A DNA stretch of 64,000 bases from contig JABXIM010000032.1 in the NCBI GenBank assembly GCA_013373085.1, positions 1 to 64,000 of the forward strand, written 5' to 3'. This document shows positions 51,416-63,540 of this stretch, piece by piece. This DNA comes from Oceanospirillaceae bacterium (GTDB lineage: Bacteria; Pseudomonadota; Gammaproteobacteria; Pseudomonadales; Balneatricaceae). The notes under the pieces are model-generated. The model had not been told where the DNA came from. It saw only the letters and a program-made list of their open reading frames with translations, and did not search any database. Both the position numbers and the translations under genes were made by a program. The stretch's first letter is position 1, and every line of letters begins with the position of its first letter.

Positions 51416-51424
51416 TTATCCACA
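51416..51424 (+). promoter_or_regulatory. DnaA box (perfect consensus)
   Basis: TTATCCACA matches the DnaA box consensus exactly and directly adjoins an AT-rich island. One such box can occur by chance, but a second near-match (TGTGGGTAA, 51351-51359) in inverted orientation flanks the other side. Confidence 0.45.
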
Positions 51425-51686
51425 GTTGTTCGAAAGGCGTTTTCCCCAGCAACGAATGCGTTTCCGGTTGTGAAAAAGCTTATGGGAGGGCAATTCCAGG
51501 CGGTGTGGCGACTTTGAATAGACGGCTAGCGGCATCCGGAGGATACCGTTCGACGCGGCCTAACCGGGATTGCGTCTTCGCTGTTGAAGCGCGGTTGCAG
51601 CAGCGGTCGATTTCGGAGAGTCAGCGAGGGGGTAAGCCCGACAGCATCGATTCGACTCGTCAAGTCCAGGTGCGAACAAGCAATAA

Positions 51687-51712
51687 AAAAGCACTCCGGG
51701 GAGTGCTTTTTC
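51687..51712 (-). terminator. Terminator after glnK
   Basis: A perfect GCACTCC/GGAGTGC stem (51691-51697 with 51700-51706) is flanked by A- and T-runs. On the minus strand it ends in a run of T residues. It lies 20 bp downstream of the glnK stop. Confidence 0.88.
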
Positions 51713-51731
51713 GAACCGCGATGGAATCGGA

Positions 51732-52082
<351 letters not shown>

Positions 52083-52257
52083 TCAGGCATCCCCGGCAGA
52101 GGGTGCTGCTATGGATGAGTTTGAACCCGTGCGACGGGCGGCGGGCTGGCTGTATCGAGCGCAGAACCGTCCTGTCATTCCCTGGCACGGACATACTTTA
52201 AGTTGACGCCAGTATAACTGCATTGCGCTCTGGTCGCACAATGCTCACCGGAAACGG

Positions 52258-52288
52258 CAAAAAGGCGCCCCGTCGGGGGCGCCTTTTC
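52258..52288 (-). terminator. Terminator after amtB
   Basis: A GC-rich stem AAGGCGCCCC/GGGGCGCCTT with a short loop is flanked by A-runs and T-runs on both strands. It lies 15 bp downstream of the amtB stop. Confidence 0.88.
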
Positions 52289-52302
52289 TTGGTATCAGCG
52301 CA

Positions 52303-53577
<1,275 letters not shown>

Positions 53578-53618
53578 CTCGTCAGCCCTCCGTTAAGGCG
53601 CGATTGGTAAAGTTATAT

Positions 53619-53987
<369 letters not shown>

Positions 53988-54036
53988 TCACAAGCCGCCC
54001 CGGCAGCTAGTGACCCGAAACGGTTGCTCATGAATT

Positions 54037-54052
54037 AGCTAATCTCGTGCCA
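54037..54052 (-). promoter_or_regulatory. Sigma-54 promoter of glnK-amtB
   Basis: On the minus strand TGGCACGAGATTAGCT matches the sigma-54 consensus TGGCACG-N4-TTGCW at all but one of the defined positions. It lies about 80 bp upstream of the glnK start. It is the expected promoter class for a nitrogen-starvation operon. Confidence 0.85.
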
Positions 54053-54128
54053 TGTTTATTTATTCTTTTTAAAATCAATAGTTTATTTGTTTTTGTGGTG
54101 GCATGGGGCAGCTGTGCCCAAGAATGAG

Positions 54129-54168
54129 GCACCAGAAAGGGACTGTAGAGTGCACAAAATTTGTGCAC
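54129..54168. promoter_or_regulatory. NtrC-binding enhancer of glnK-amtB
   Basis: GTGCACAAAATTTGTGCAC (54150-54168) is a perfect palindrome with the GCAC-N7-GTGC layout of NtrC sites. A second, one-mismatch site (GCAC-N7-GGAC) lies at 54129-54143. Both are roughly 100-140 bp upstream of the predicted sigma-54 start site, a typical enhancer distance. Confidence 0.75.
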
Positions 54169-54277
54169 GCCCCATTCGGGTGCCTCTTTGGCAGGCACGG
54201 TAACGCTGCGGTGCTATCCGCACTGCGGGCGGACGGCGAAAATGCTAAGCTGCAGCCAAATATCCGGAGTTGGAATC

Positions 54278-54547
54278 ATGTTGAATCAAAAGCTGATAGA
54301 AACCCTCTCGAGCCAGCTCAGCGAGCTGTTTGCCGGTGGCCGTGAGCTGCCGGGGCAGGAAGCGATGCGCCAGCAGGTACGGTCATTGCTGCAAAGCAGT
54401 TTCGCTCGTCTGGACCTGGTGACGCGGGAGGAATTCGACGCCCAGGCCGCGGTGCTGGCGCGTACCCGCGAGAAGGTCGATCAGATGGAAGTGAAGCTGG
54501 CCGAACTCGAGGAGCGTCTTTCACAGGGTGGTACGCGCAGCGATTGA
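54278..54547 (+). CDS. ubiK: Ubiquinone biosynthesis accessory factor UbiK (YqiC)
   Basis: This 89-residue protein has a hydrophobic/amphipathic N-terminus (MLNQKLIETLSSQLSELF) and a C-terminal coiled coil (REEFDAQAAVLARTREKVDQ onward). This is the layout of UbiK, a trimeric factor that binds UbiJ and lipids and helps ubiquinone synthesis. CGGAG lies upstream of the ATG, supporting this start. comM follows after 115 bp. Confidence 0.92.
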   Translation: MLNQKLIETLSSQLSELFAGGRELPGQEAMRQQVRSLLQSSFARLDLVTREEFDAQAAVLARTREKVDQMEVKLAELEERLSQGGTRSD

Positions 54548-54662
54548 GCGATGCTTCCGATGGAACGGGACTTCGCCTACGTTGGTTATTGAGTGCACAG
54601 TGATGGTGCATTGAGTGTCGGTCGCTGCTTGCGACCGATGCCCATTCCCAGGGAGGGTGATT

Positions 54663-56174
54663 ATGTCGCTAGCGGTGGTGCATGCGCGCGCAGTGTTCGG
54701 TGTCGCGGCTCCGGCCGTTACCGTTGAGGTGCATCTTTCCGGTGGATTGCCGTCGCTATCGATCGTCGGTTTGCCGGAAGCAGCGGTGCGCGAATCCAAG
54801 GACCGGGTACGCAGCGCACTGATCAATGCCGGGTTCGACTACCCGCAGCGGCGCATTACCGTCAACCTGGCCCCCGCAGACCTGCCCAAGGAAGGCGGCC
54901 GCTATGATCTGGCCATCGCACTGGGTGTGCTGGCCGCGTCGCAACAGGTGCCCGGGAACGGGCTGAACGACTGGGAGGTGCTGGGCGAGCTGACGCTGTC
55001 CGGGCAGTTAAGGCCGGTCAGCGGCGTCTTGCCGGCAGCCGTTGCCTGTCGCGATATTCGGCGACGTTTGCTGATACCGCGTGATAACGGAGATGAAGCG
55101 GCGCTGGTGCGCGATGTCGACATCCGCGTCGCCTCACACCTGCTGGAGGTCTGCGCTGCGCTGCGGGGCGAGTCCGAGCTGGAACCTGCCTGTGTGACTG
55201 CGGCCGAGGTGCCGTCCGGGCTTCCGGATCTTGCCGACGTCAAGGGACAGTTTCAGGCAAGGCGGGCGCTGGAAGTCGCAGCGGCCGGCGGACACAATCT
55301 GCTGTTCAGCGGCACGCCAGGCAGCGGCAAGAGCATGCTCGCCGCCCGCCTGCCATCACTGTTGCCGCCGCTCGATGAACGCGAGCGACTGGAGGTCGCG
55401 GCGGTCTATTCCGTCGCGGGCCGGCCGGTCGCCGGGCTCGCCAGGGGCGAACGGCCTTTTCGTAATCCTCACCATACCGCTTCGGCGGCAGCCCTCGTCG
55501 GCGGTGGCAGCCAGCCGCGTCCGGGCGAGATTTCCCTGGCGCACCGGGGCGTGCTGTTTCTCGACGAGCTGCCCGAATTCCCGCGCGCCGTGCTCGAGGT
55601 CCTGCGCGAACCGCTGGAGACCGGCGAGATCCTCATTTCCCGCGCCGCGCGCCAGACGCAATTTCCGGCCCGGTTCCAGTTGCTGGCGGCGATGAACCCC
55701 TGTCCCTGCGGCTATTTCGGCGATGCCTCCGGGCGCTGCCGCTGCACGCCGGATCAGATCCAGCGCTACCAGGCGCGGATCTCGGGTCCGCTGCTCGATC
55801 GCTTCGACATGCTGCTCCATGTCGCTCCGCTGCCGCCGGACCAGCTGCTGCAAACCGGCGGTGGAGGGGAGTCGAGCGAGCGGGTGGCACAGCGGGTCGC
55901 TGCTGCACTGGGGATCCAGCAGCGCCGTCAGGGTTGTCCGAACAGGGAGTTGTCCGGCAGCGCGCTGGACGATGCCTGCGACCTGGAACAGGCGGAGCGG
56001 GCGCTGCTGGTGCAGGCGGCATCGCGGCTGGGCCTGTCGGCGCGGGCCTGCCACCGGGTGCTGCGGGTGGCGCGGACGCTGGCGGATCTCGCCGGTTCGG
56101 CGCGAGTCGAGCAGGCACAACTGCTCGAGGCAATCGGGTTTCGTCAGGGGCTGGCGGATCGGGGGAACCGGTGA
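54663..56174 (+). CDS. comM: Mg-chelatase-like AAA+ ATPase ComM (YifB)
   Basis: ComM is a hexameric helicase promoting branch migration during natural transformation and recombination. The 503-residue product has the N-terminal Lon-like ChlI domain (GLPSLSIVGLPEAAVRES), Walker A SGTPGSGKS (about 216-224), and Walker B GVLFLDELPEF. It also has a Cys-rich zinc element (NPCPCGYFG...CRC). GGGAGGG lies before the ATG at 54663, supporting that start over one 48 bp upstream. Confidence 0.95.
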   Translation: MSLAVVHARAVFGVAAPAVTVEVHLSGGLPSLSIVGLPEAAVRESKDRVRSALINAGFDYPQRRITVNLAPADLPKEGGRYDLAIALGVLAASQQVPGNGLNDWEVLGELTLSGQLRPVSGVLPAAVACRDIRRRLLIPRDNGDEAALVRDVDIRVASHLLEVCAALRGESELEPACVTAAEVPSGLPDLADVKGQFQARRALEVAAAGGHNLLFSGTPGSGKSMLAARLPSLLPPLDERERLEVAAVYSVAGRPVAGLARGERPFRNPHHTASAAALVGGGSQPRPGEISLAHRGVLFLDELPEFPRAVLEVLREPLETGEILISRAARQTQFPARFQLLAAMNPCPCGYFGDASGRCRCTPDQIQRYQARISGPLLDRFDMLLHVAPLPPDQLLQTGGGGESSERVAQRVAAALGIQQRRQGCPNRELSGSALDDACDLEQAERALLVQAASRLGLSARACHRVLRVARTLADLAGSARVEQAQLLEAIGFRQGLADRGNR

Positions 56175-56193
56175 CGCGTAACCGATCGGAGGG

Positions 56194-56290
56194 TAGGATG
56201 GGTCGAACGATGCAACTGCACGGGTTTCTCTTTTGCCGTGCTGCTCGGGCATCGTGGACCCCTCATATCGATCGTATTACAGATCGATTG
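56194..56290 (+). repeat. Dispersed intergenic repeat, copy D
   Basis: It runs TAGGATGGGTCGAACGATGC through GGGCATCGTGGACCCCTCAT to the terminal hairpin ATCGATCG...AGATCGATTG. It lies 20 bp after the comM stop, between convergent genes. Confidence 0.75.
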
Positions 56291-56337
56291 CTCGCGGATG
56301 GCACGAGGACCGGTAAGACACCGATGTCAGCGACTGT

Positions 56338-58050
56338 TCAATTGTTTCTGAGCATCCGCATGAAGTCCTCCACGGGTACCGGAGGACTGAAGAAATAGCC
56401 CTGCACCTGGTCGCATTCGTGACGGATCAGGAACTCCAGCTGAGCCTTGTTCTCCACGCCTTCGGCGATGACCTTCTTGTGGAGGTTATGGGCGAGATTG
56501 ATGACGGCGCGCACGATCTCCTCGTCGTCCTTGGACTGGTTGACCCCGGCGACGAAGGACTTGTCGATCTTGAGGGTGCTGATCGGCAGCTTCTGCAACA
56601 GCGCGAACGATGAATAGCCGGTGCCGAAGTCATCCAGCGAGAAGTCGATCCCCAGTTCGCTGAGTTCCTTCAGGCAGCTCTGGACATGGGCCTCGTCCGA
56701 GAACAGCGCGGTTTCGGTGAGTTCGAACTCCAGTCGGGTCGGATCGATTTCATTCTTGTCGATAATGCGGCGGATGGTCCTGGTGAGGAAGTCGTCCTTG
56801 AACTGGCGGAACGACAGGTTCACGCCGATGCTGCCGTAACGGAAGCCCGCTTCGCGAAAGCGGCGCATGTCCAGGCCGGCCCGGTGGATCGCCCAGTAGC
56901 CCATGGGGACGATCAGTCCTGTTTTTTCCGCCACCGGAATGAATTCATCGGGCTGGACCAGACCGCGCTCGGGGTGCTGCCACCGCATCAGCGCTTCGGC
57001 GCCGATTATCTTGCCGGTACGGAGGTCGATGCGCGGCTGATAGAAAAGCACGAACTGCTCCTGCCGCAGCGCGGCCCAGAGCTCCGGCTCCAGCGTGATC
57101 TGGGTCGCGGGATCGGAGTCCTTGTCAGCTTCGAAGATGGCATAACTGCAGCCGTGGATCTGCTTGGCCCGCTGGCGTGCCTGCGAGGCCTGGCGAATGA
57201 GCGCATCGAGTTCGCGACTGTGTTCGGGAGCGAAGGCGACGCCAATACTGCTCGGCAGCATCGGGTCCCGCTCACCGGTACGATAAGGTTCGCAGACCCG
57301 CATCATCAGGTTGCCGATCAGTTCCTTGGTCGCGGCGCGCAGGTCGGTATCCTGATCCGTTTCGAAGATGATGGCGAACTCGTCACCGCCGATTCGGGCC
57401 AGTATTTCGCCGTCCAGGGCGCTTTTCAGGCGCTGGCTCAACTGCTTGACCACGTCGTCACCGGCGGAATGCCCCATGCTGTTATTGAACTGGCGAAAGT
57501 CATCCAGGTCGACGGTGATCAGGGCTACGCGGCGGTTGTCGCTGTCGATGCGTGCGAGGGATTCCAGCAGCTGCCGGTAAAAGTATTGCCGGTTGCCGAT
57601 CTCGGTCAGCGGGTCGGCGTGACGCAGATAGTCGATTTCCTCGTCCTGGCGCTTTGTGCCGATAACGTAACGTATCGCTCGCTGCAGAGTATCGGTGGTC
57701 AGCTTTCTCAGCGGCAGATGGTCTGAGGCCGACTGGTTCAGCAGTCGGCGTCCGGTGAAATCGTCGATATCGTCATCCAGCACGATGATCGGCAGGCAGC
57801 TGTTGCAGCGCTTGAACGCCAGCAGGGTGGCATTTTCGAGCAGCTCGCCTGCGGGCAGGCAGAGAAACAGCAGATCCACCCGTTCCCGCTCCAATAGCCT
57901 CAGCGCCTGGTCCACGGCGCTGCAGTTTAGCAGCTCGTAACCCGGGTCGGGCCCGAGCAGTTGGCCGATACGATCGGACGTTTGCTGCTCCCGGGCCACG
58001 ATCAGCAGGCGGGTGCTGGACTCATTGGGTTGCCGCTGGGCGGACTGCAT
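56338..58050 (-). CDS. GGDEF-EAL cyclic-di-GMP protein with degenerate receiver domain
   Basis: The 570-residue product has an N-terminal receiver-like domain (about 12-125), a GGDEF domain with intact active site RIGGDEF (221-225) and an EAL domain with EALMRW (352-357), ELTET, DDFGTGYSS, AEGVE and QGYFFSPP. The catalytic residues of both output domains appear present. In the receiver the phospho-acceptor Asp is replaced by Cys64 (DLLFLCLPAGE) and the acidic pair is missing. I prefer the ATG at 58050 over an upstream TTG. It is convergent with comM. Confidence 0.9.
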   Translation of the reverse strand: MQSAQRQPNESSTRLLIVAREQQTSDRIGQLLGPDPGYELLNCSAVDQALRLLERERVDLLFLCLPAGELLENATLLAFKRCNSCLPIIVLDDDIDDFTGRRLLNQSASDHLPLRKLTTDTLQRAIRYVIGTKRQDEEIDYLRHADPLTEIGNRQYFYRQLLESLARIDSDNRRVALITVDLDDFRQFNNSMGHSAGDDVVKQLSQRLKSALDGEILARIGGDEFAIIFETDQDTDLRAATKELIGNLMMRVCEPYRTGERDPMLPSSIGVAFAPEHSRELDALIRQASQARQRAKQIHGCSYAIFEADKDSDPATQITLEPELWAALRQEQFVLFYQPRIDLRTGKIIGAEALMRWQHPERGLVQPDEFIPVAEKTGLIVPMGYWAIHRAGLDMRRFREAGFRYGSIGVNLSFRQFKDDFLTRTIRRIIDKNEIDPTRLEFELTETALFSDEAHVQSCLKELSELGIDFSLDDFGTGYSSFALLQKLPISTLKIDKSFVAGVNQSKDDEEIVRAVINLAHNLHKKVIAEGVENKAQLEFLIRHECDQVQGYFFSPPVPVEDFMRMLRNN

Positions 58051-58372
58051 CAGATCGTACCCCACTGAAGATTGCCCGGCAGGTGCCGGGCGCAGTTGAA
58101 TATTGTTCAACCTTTGAGCATGCCGGAACGGCGTCGATCATGGCATAATGTGCCGCTTCGCGCCGCGAAGCCACGAACTTATCACGAAGCTTTCCGATTA
58201 CACAGGTATCTTTTATTCGTGTAATCAGAGATTTGCCTCGGTTAGTTTAGACGGTTTCCGGTTTTTTGCCGGGCTGAGAGACGGTTCCGGTCTCGCCTTT
58301 TGTTTCTACCGTTAGCGGCCGCCTCGCGGACCGCTTTAGCACTTTCGAATATTAATCCTCGAATACTGATGC
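58051..58372. other. Structured leader region upstream of rep
   Basis: No gene is seen in the divergent spacer. It contains several perfect short inverted repeats: GCTTCGC/GCGAAGC (58155-58171), GATTACAC/GTGTAATC (58196-58226), GAGAC/GTCTC, and an AGCGG/CCGCT stem near 58313-58337. These may form leader RNA structures or an unannotated small RNA. Confidence 0.5.
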
Positions 58373-60385
<2,013 letters not shown>

Positions 60386-60442
60386 TCGGGCGATCGGGTG
60401 GAGGGCCGCGGGGACGCAACCCAACAAGGTGCCAGCCGAAAC

Positions 60443-60539
60443 CAATCGATCTTGAATATGATCGACATGATGGGTTTTGCGGTGCCCCTGTGATGAGGAA
60501 AACGTCCGGTTTCGATGGGATGCATCGCGCCACCGATCC
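60443..60539 (-). repeat. Dispersed intergenic repeat, copy B
   Basis: On the minus strand it begins GGATCGGTGGCGCGATGCAT directly at the stop codon of the kinase-nuclease fusion gene. It contains GGGCACCGCAAAACCCATCA and ends AGATCGATTGGTTTCGG. With copy A it shares the extra flank GGTTTCGG-TGGCA. Confidence 0.75.
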
Positions 60540-62479
60540 TATGCGCTCCCAGCCGTCACCAGCTCTATCTGGCTATCTCCTGTCGCCTGTCGAATCTCGT
60601 TGTAGAGTTCGTCCTCATGTTCCTCATAGCGCTTCGAGAAGTGGAAGGGTACCAGTTGGCGTACGCCGGCCATGGCGGCGATCTCGCCGCAGGCGCGGGT
60701 GGTCAGGTGACTGTGCTCGCGAGCCCGGGTTTCGTCGTTACGGGTGAAACAGGCTTCGCAGAACAGGGTGTCGGCATCGCGGGCAAGCGCGGTCAGGCGC
60801 CGGCGATTGTCCGGCGTGTCGGCAAGATCGGTGGCGTAGGCCAGCCGGGCCACCGGCTTGGCCACCAGTAGCTGTTGCGCCAGTGGTCCGGCCGCCAGGC
60901 GACGACCGTCCGGCAACTGCAGCGGTCGTTGCAGATCGTCCTCACGCCAGGCCTCCAGCAGCTGTCCCAGCCAGGGGCCGTGCGGCAGGGCCGAGCGCGC
61001 CAGCGCTGCGGTGTCCACCTGCCAGTCCGGCGTCGGCTCGAAGGCGTAGGCAAGCACCGGCGTGCCGTGATCCAGTTCGGTGGCGCGGATGCGGAAATCG
61101 TCCTCGGCAAGCAGAATGCCATCTATGATCGGCCTGTCCGGCAGTGCCTGCGGATTTTCGATTCCGGCCTGCAGACGGCAGCATACCAGCCGGTCACCCT
61201 GCCATTCGTGGATGTCGAACAACGGGCCGCGGTCGTCGATACGGTCCCAGAGCATGCCCCGCAACATGCCGGCGATATGTCCGGCGAGCCCGGGCGGGCC
61301 GTACAGGCGGCAGAGACTGTTGTCGCTGACGAGGCGGGCACGCAGCAGGCCGATAAAGCCGCCGATATGGTCGAGGTGGGCGTGACTGATGAAGACGTCC
61401 GTGACCCGGTGCGCGCAGCGCAGTGGCAGATGGCGGGTATTGCCCAGATCGAACAGCAGACAGCGTCGCGACTGCTGCAGACTCAGCAACAGCAGCGGGT
61501 CACCGAATACGCCATTGATCAATTCGGCTTCGACGCCGGCGACCTTTATCCGCAGAGACTCGCCGGCATAGCGGGGAGCGGGTACCGGCCGGGACGGGAG
61601 ACGGTTTGGCCGTACGGGTTCCCGTGTCGACAGGCCGCCGTTGTCGACCACCGCATCACGGACCGTTAGCCGGTGCGGGGAGCCGGTCAGTGCAGGCCCA
61701 CACAGTTGCAGCTGCAAGCCTCCGCTGGCGGTGTGCCGGGCCGCACGAATTTCGGCCATGGCGGTGGTGCCGCGACGATCGCTGAGTGCCACGATACGAC
61801 CCTGCCAGGCCGATGCCAGGTCGAGCGGCGGCGGGGTTCCCAGCCGGACAAGTTCCGCCGCATCTACGCACAGCTCGACCGCGTTGCCCAGGTACTTGCG
61901 CCATAGCAGGGTGCGCTGGTCGCGCCGTTCCTTCCGGGTTGGCGTACGGCTTTGATCGGCCAGGCGAAGGTCCAGCTGCGGCAGGTCAAGGCTCCTGAGT
62001 TCGTCCGGCAGACAGGTCGTAGCCCCATCCGGAATCAGGTTTACAAGCCAGTCTGGTTGCAGCGTGCGGGTCAGGGCGCAGAGCAGCTCGGCGGCGGCGA
62101 CGCCGCGCACCAGGCCGGGCATGTCGAGCAACAGCGTCCCCGCCGGGGCCTGTGCCAGAAGTGCCTTGGCAGCCTCCAGCAGCGGCAGTCGAAATCGGGC
62201 CGCATCGAGGCTGCAAAGCGGCTCGAACGCCAGTGGCTGCCAATGGGTTTTACACCAGGTGCCGAGGTTGAGCGCGGCCGGTACCCCGAACGAGGGTGAG
62301 CCCGGGTCCAGATTCAGGCAGTGGCAGCGTTCGGGGATCGGCGCCAGCAACGCCGCCAGCGTGCTCTTGCCGCTGCCGGGCGGTCCGAACAGCAGCACGC
62401 GGGCCGGTTTGTGTTCGAGCTCCTGCCGCAGCCGCTGCAGCCCCTTGGCGAAGCTCTGCCGGGAAGCGTTGATGGACAT
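60539..62479 (-). CDS. Clp1/Grc3-like P-loop kinase fused to a tRNase Z-like metallo-beta-lactamase nuclease
   Basis: The N-terminal half (about 25-280) has Walker A GPPGSGKST (32-40), LNLDPGSPSFGVP (55-67) and LLLDMPGLVRG (116-126), in the order of the Clp1/Grc3/Nol9 polynucleotide 5'-kinase motifs. The C-terminal half (about 305-646) has the zinc motif SHAHLDHIGG (365-374), a tRNase Z-like RATELDHGTPVLAYAF (465-480), ATDLADT and a HSHLTT segment, and the tRNase Z hallmark HFSKRY (613-618). A proline-rich linker joins them. I infer an RNA end-processing enzyme. Kinase and nuclease activities are untested. Divergent from the methyltransferase gene, convergent with rep. Confidence 0.82.
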   Translation of the reverse strand: MSINASRQSFAKGLQRLRQELEHKPARVLLFGPPGSGKSTLAALLAPIPERCHCLNLDPGSPSFGVPAALNLGTWCKTHWQPLAFEPLCSLDAARFRLPLLEAAKALLAQAPAGTLLLDMPGLVRGVAAAELLCALTRTLQPDWLVNLIPDGATTCLPDELRSLDLPQLDLRLADQSRTPTRKERRDQRTLLWRKYLGNAVELCVDAAELVRLGTPPPLDLASAWQGRIVALSDRRGTTAMAEIRAARHTASGGLQLQLCGPALTGSPHRLTVRDAVVDNGGLSTREPVRPNRLPSRPVPAPRYAGESLRIKVAGVEAELINGVFGDPLLLLSLQQSRRCLLFDLGNTRHLPLRCAHRVTDVFISHAHLDHIGGFIGLLRARLVSDNSLCRLYGPPGLAGHIAGMLRGMLWDRIDDRGPLFDIHEWQGDRLVCCRLQAGIENPQALPDRPIIDGILLAEDDFRIRATELDHGTPVLAYAFEPTPDWQVDTAALARSALPHGPWLGQLLEAWREDDLQRPLQLPDGRRLAAGPLAQQLLVAKPVARLAYATDLADTPDNRRRLTALARDADTLFCEACFTRNDETRAREHSHLTTRACGEIAAMAGVRQLVPFHFSKRYEEHEDELYNEIRQATGDSQIELVTAGSA

Positions 62480-62554
62480 GATTGCCTGCGCGATACTCGT
62501 GGCCTGCTTTCACTATAGGCAGCCGGACAAAGAAGCGGCGGGGGGACATTGGCG

Positions 62555-63118
62555 ATGCAGGGCGTGCGAGACAAGTGGAACCGGCGTTATCGCGAGCGTG
62601 AGCCGCAGCCGCCGGCGGTGCCGGAATTCCTGCCTGAGCTGGCCGGTCGTCTCCGGCCTGGCCGCGTGCTCGATGTCGGCGCCGGCGATGGTGCTGCCAG
62701 CCTGTGGCTGGCCGAACAGGGATTCGACGTTACCGCTGTGGATATCGCCGAGGCGGGGCTGGAGCGACTCGAGCGCTTCGCCGGGGAGCGGCAGCTGCAG
62801 ATCCGGACCGCCTGTCTCGATCTGGGCTCCGACAATGGCATCGGGGCATTGGGCACTTTCGACAGTGTTCTGGTCTGCCGCTACAAACCTGACGCCAGGC
62901 TCTGGCCACAGCTTGCCGCCGTGCTGGTACCCGGCGGGACGCTGGCACTGGTGACCTTCAACCTGGAGCACCATCGTCGCACGGGTTTTTCCGAGCGTTT
63001 CTGCCTGGCGCCGGGGGAGCTGCTGGCAGTCGAGCCGCGACTGGAGGTGGTCGAGTACGGTTCCCTCGAGTGCGACGGTGCCTGTCTCGACCGTTACCTG
63101 TTTCGCAACAAGGGGTGA
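62555..63118 (+). CDS. Class I SAM-dependent methyltransferase (TehB-like)
   Basis: This 187-residue methyltransferase has the SAM motif I VLDVGAGDGAASLWLA (about 38-53) and AVDIAEAGLERL. It starts MQGVRDKWNRRYRERE, the N-terminus typical of TehB-like/small-molecule methyltransferases. Acceptor substrate is unknown. The ATG at 62555 has GGGGGGA 8 bp upstream. It is divergent from the kinase-nuclease fusion, a 75-bp spacer apart, so co-regulation is possible but not shown. Confidence 0.85.
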   Translation: MQGVRDKWNRRYREREPQPPAVPEFLPELAGRLRPGRVLDVGAGDGAASLWLAEQGFDVTAVDIAEAGLERLERFAGERQLQIRTACLDLGSDNGIGALGTFDSVLVCRYKPDARLWPQLAAVLVPGGTLALVTFNLEHHRRTGFSERFCLAPGELLAVEPRLEVVEYGSLECDGACLDRYLFRNKG

Positions 63119-63127
63119 TCACAGAAG

Positions 63128-63526
63128 TTATTCGTCGAACAGCCTCTCCACCGCCGGTGAAATATAGGGCCGGCCGCGTTCGTTCAGCGCGGTGCCAACG
63201 ACCAGCCCATCGAGCACGACCTTGTCGTCCCGCAGGCGCACGATGCGCTGGCGGAAGCCGAACTTCACCTTGCTCAGGCGCTCGGTCGTGACTTCGACGA
63301 CGAAACGGTCGCCGCTGGTCAGCGATGCCTTGTAATCGAGCTCCGAACGGATCACCACCAGATGGATGCCGTCCCGGGTCAGGGCCGCGAAATCGACGCC
63401 CCTGTGCAGCAAATACTCGTGACGGGCATGCTCCAGGTAGTTGAAATAGATACCGTTATTGACGATGCCCTGCATATCCAGCTCGTAGTCCCGGACCTGC
63501 ATTTCGATGCGAAAGGGTTGGCTCAT
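63128..63526 (-). CDS. Acyl-CoA thioesterase, 4HBT/YbgC-like
   Basis: This 132-residue hot-dog-fold protein has the family segment VRDYELDMQGIVNNGIYFNY (near residues 12-31). This is the 4-hydroxybenzoyl-CoA thioesterase/YbgC motif, with Asn where YbgC has the catalytic Asp region DxxGxVxHxxY. It probably hydrolyses an acyl-CoA, substrate unknown. It starts 15 bp after the HAD gene stop, so the two are likely co-transcribed. Confidence 0.85.
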   Translation of the reverse strand: MSQPFRIEMQVRDYELDMQGIVNNGIYFNYLEHARHEYLLHRGVDFAALTRDGIHLVVIRSELDYKASLTSGDRFVVEVTTERLSKVKFGFRQRIVRLRDDKVVLDGLVVGTALNERGRPYISPAVERLFDE

Positions 63527-63540
63527 GGGCACGGTGTTCC

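Larger units (their letters stand above)
51097..51731. other. Long intergenic region between the ast operon and glnK
   Basis: No credible gene is seen. The region contains a conspicuous AT-rich island (about 51356-51420) with a palindrome at 51380-51400 and a perfect DnaA box at 51416-51424. A second one-mismatch DnaA-like box lies on the opposite strand at 51351-51359. A weak sigma-54-like site sits near the ast operon start, and the glnK terminator lies at 51687-51712. Confidence 0.7.

Noticed and set aside
52183-52197. Plus-strand sigma-54-like sequence (TGGCACGGACATACTT)
   Set aside because: It points away from both flanking genes (amtB and glnK, both minus strand) and the -12 element is poor.
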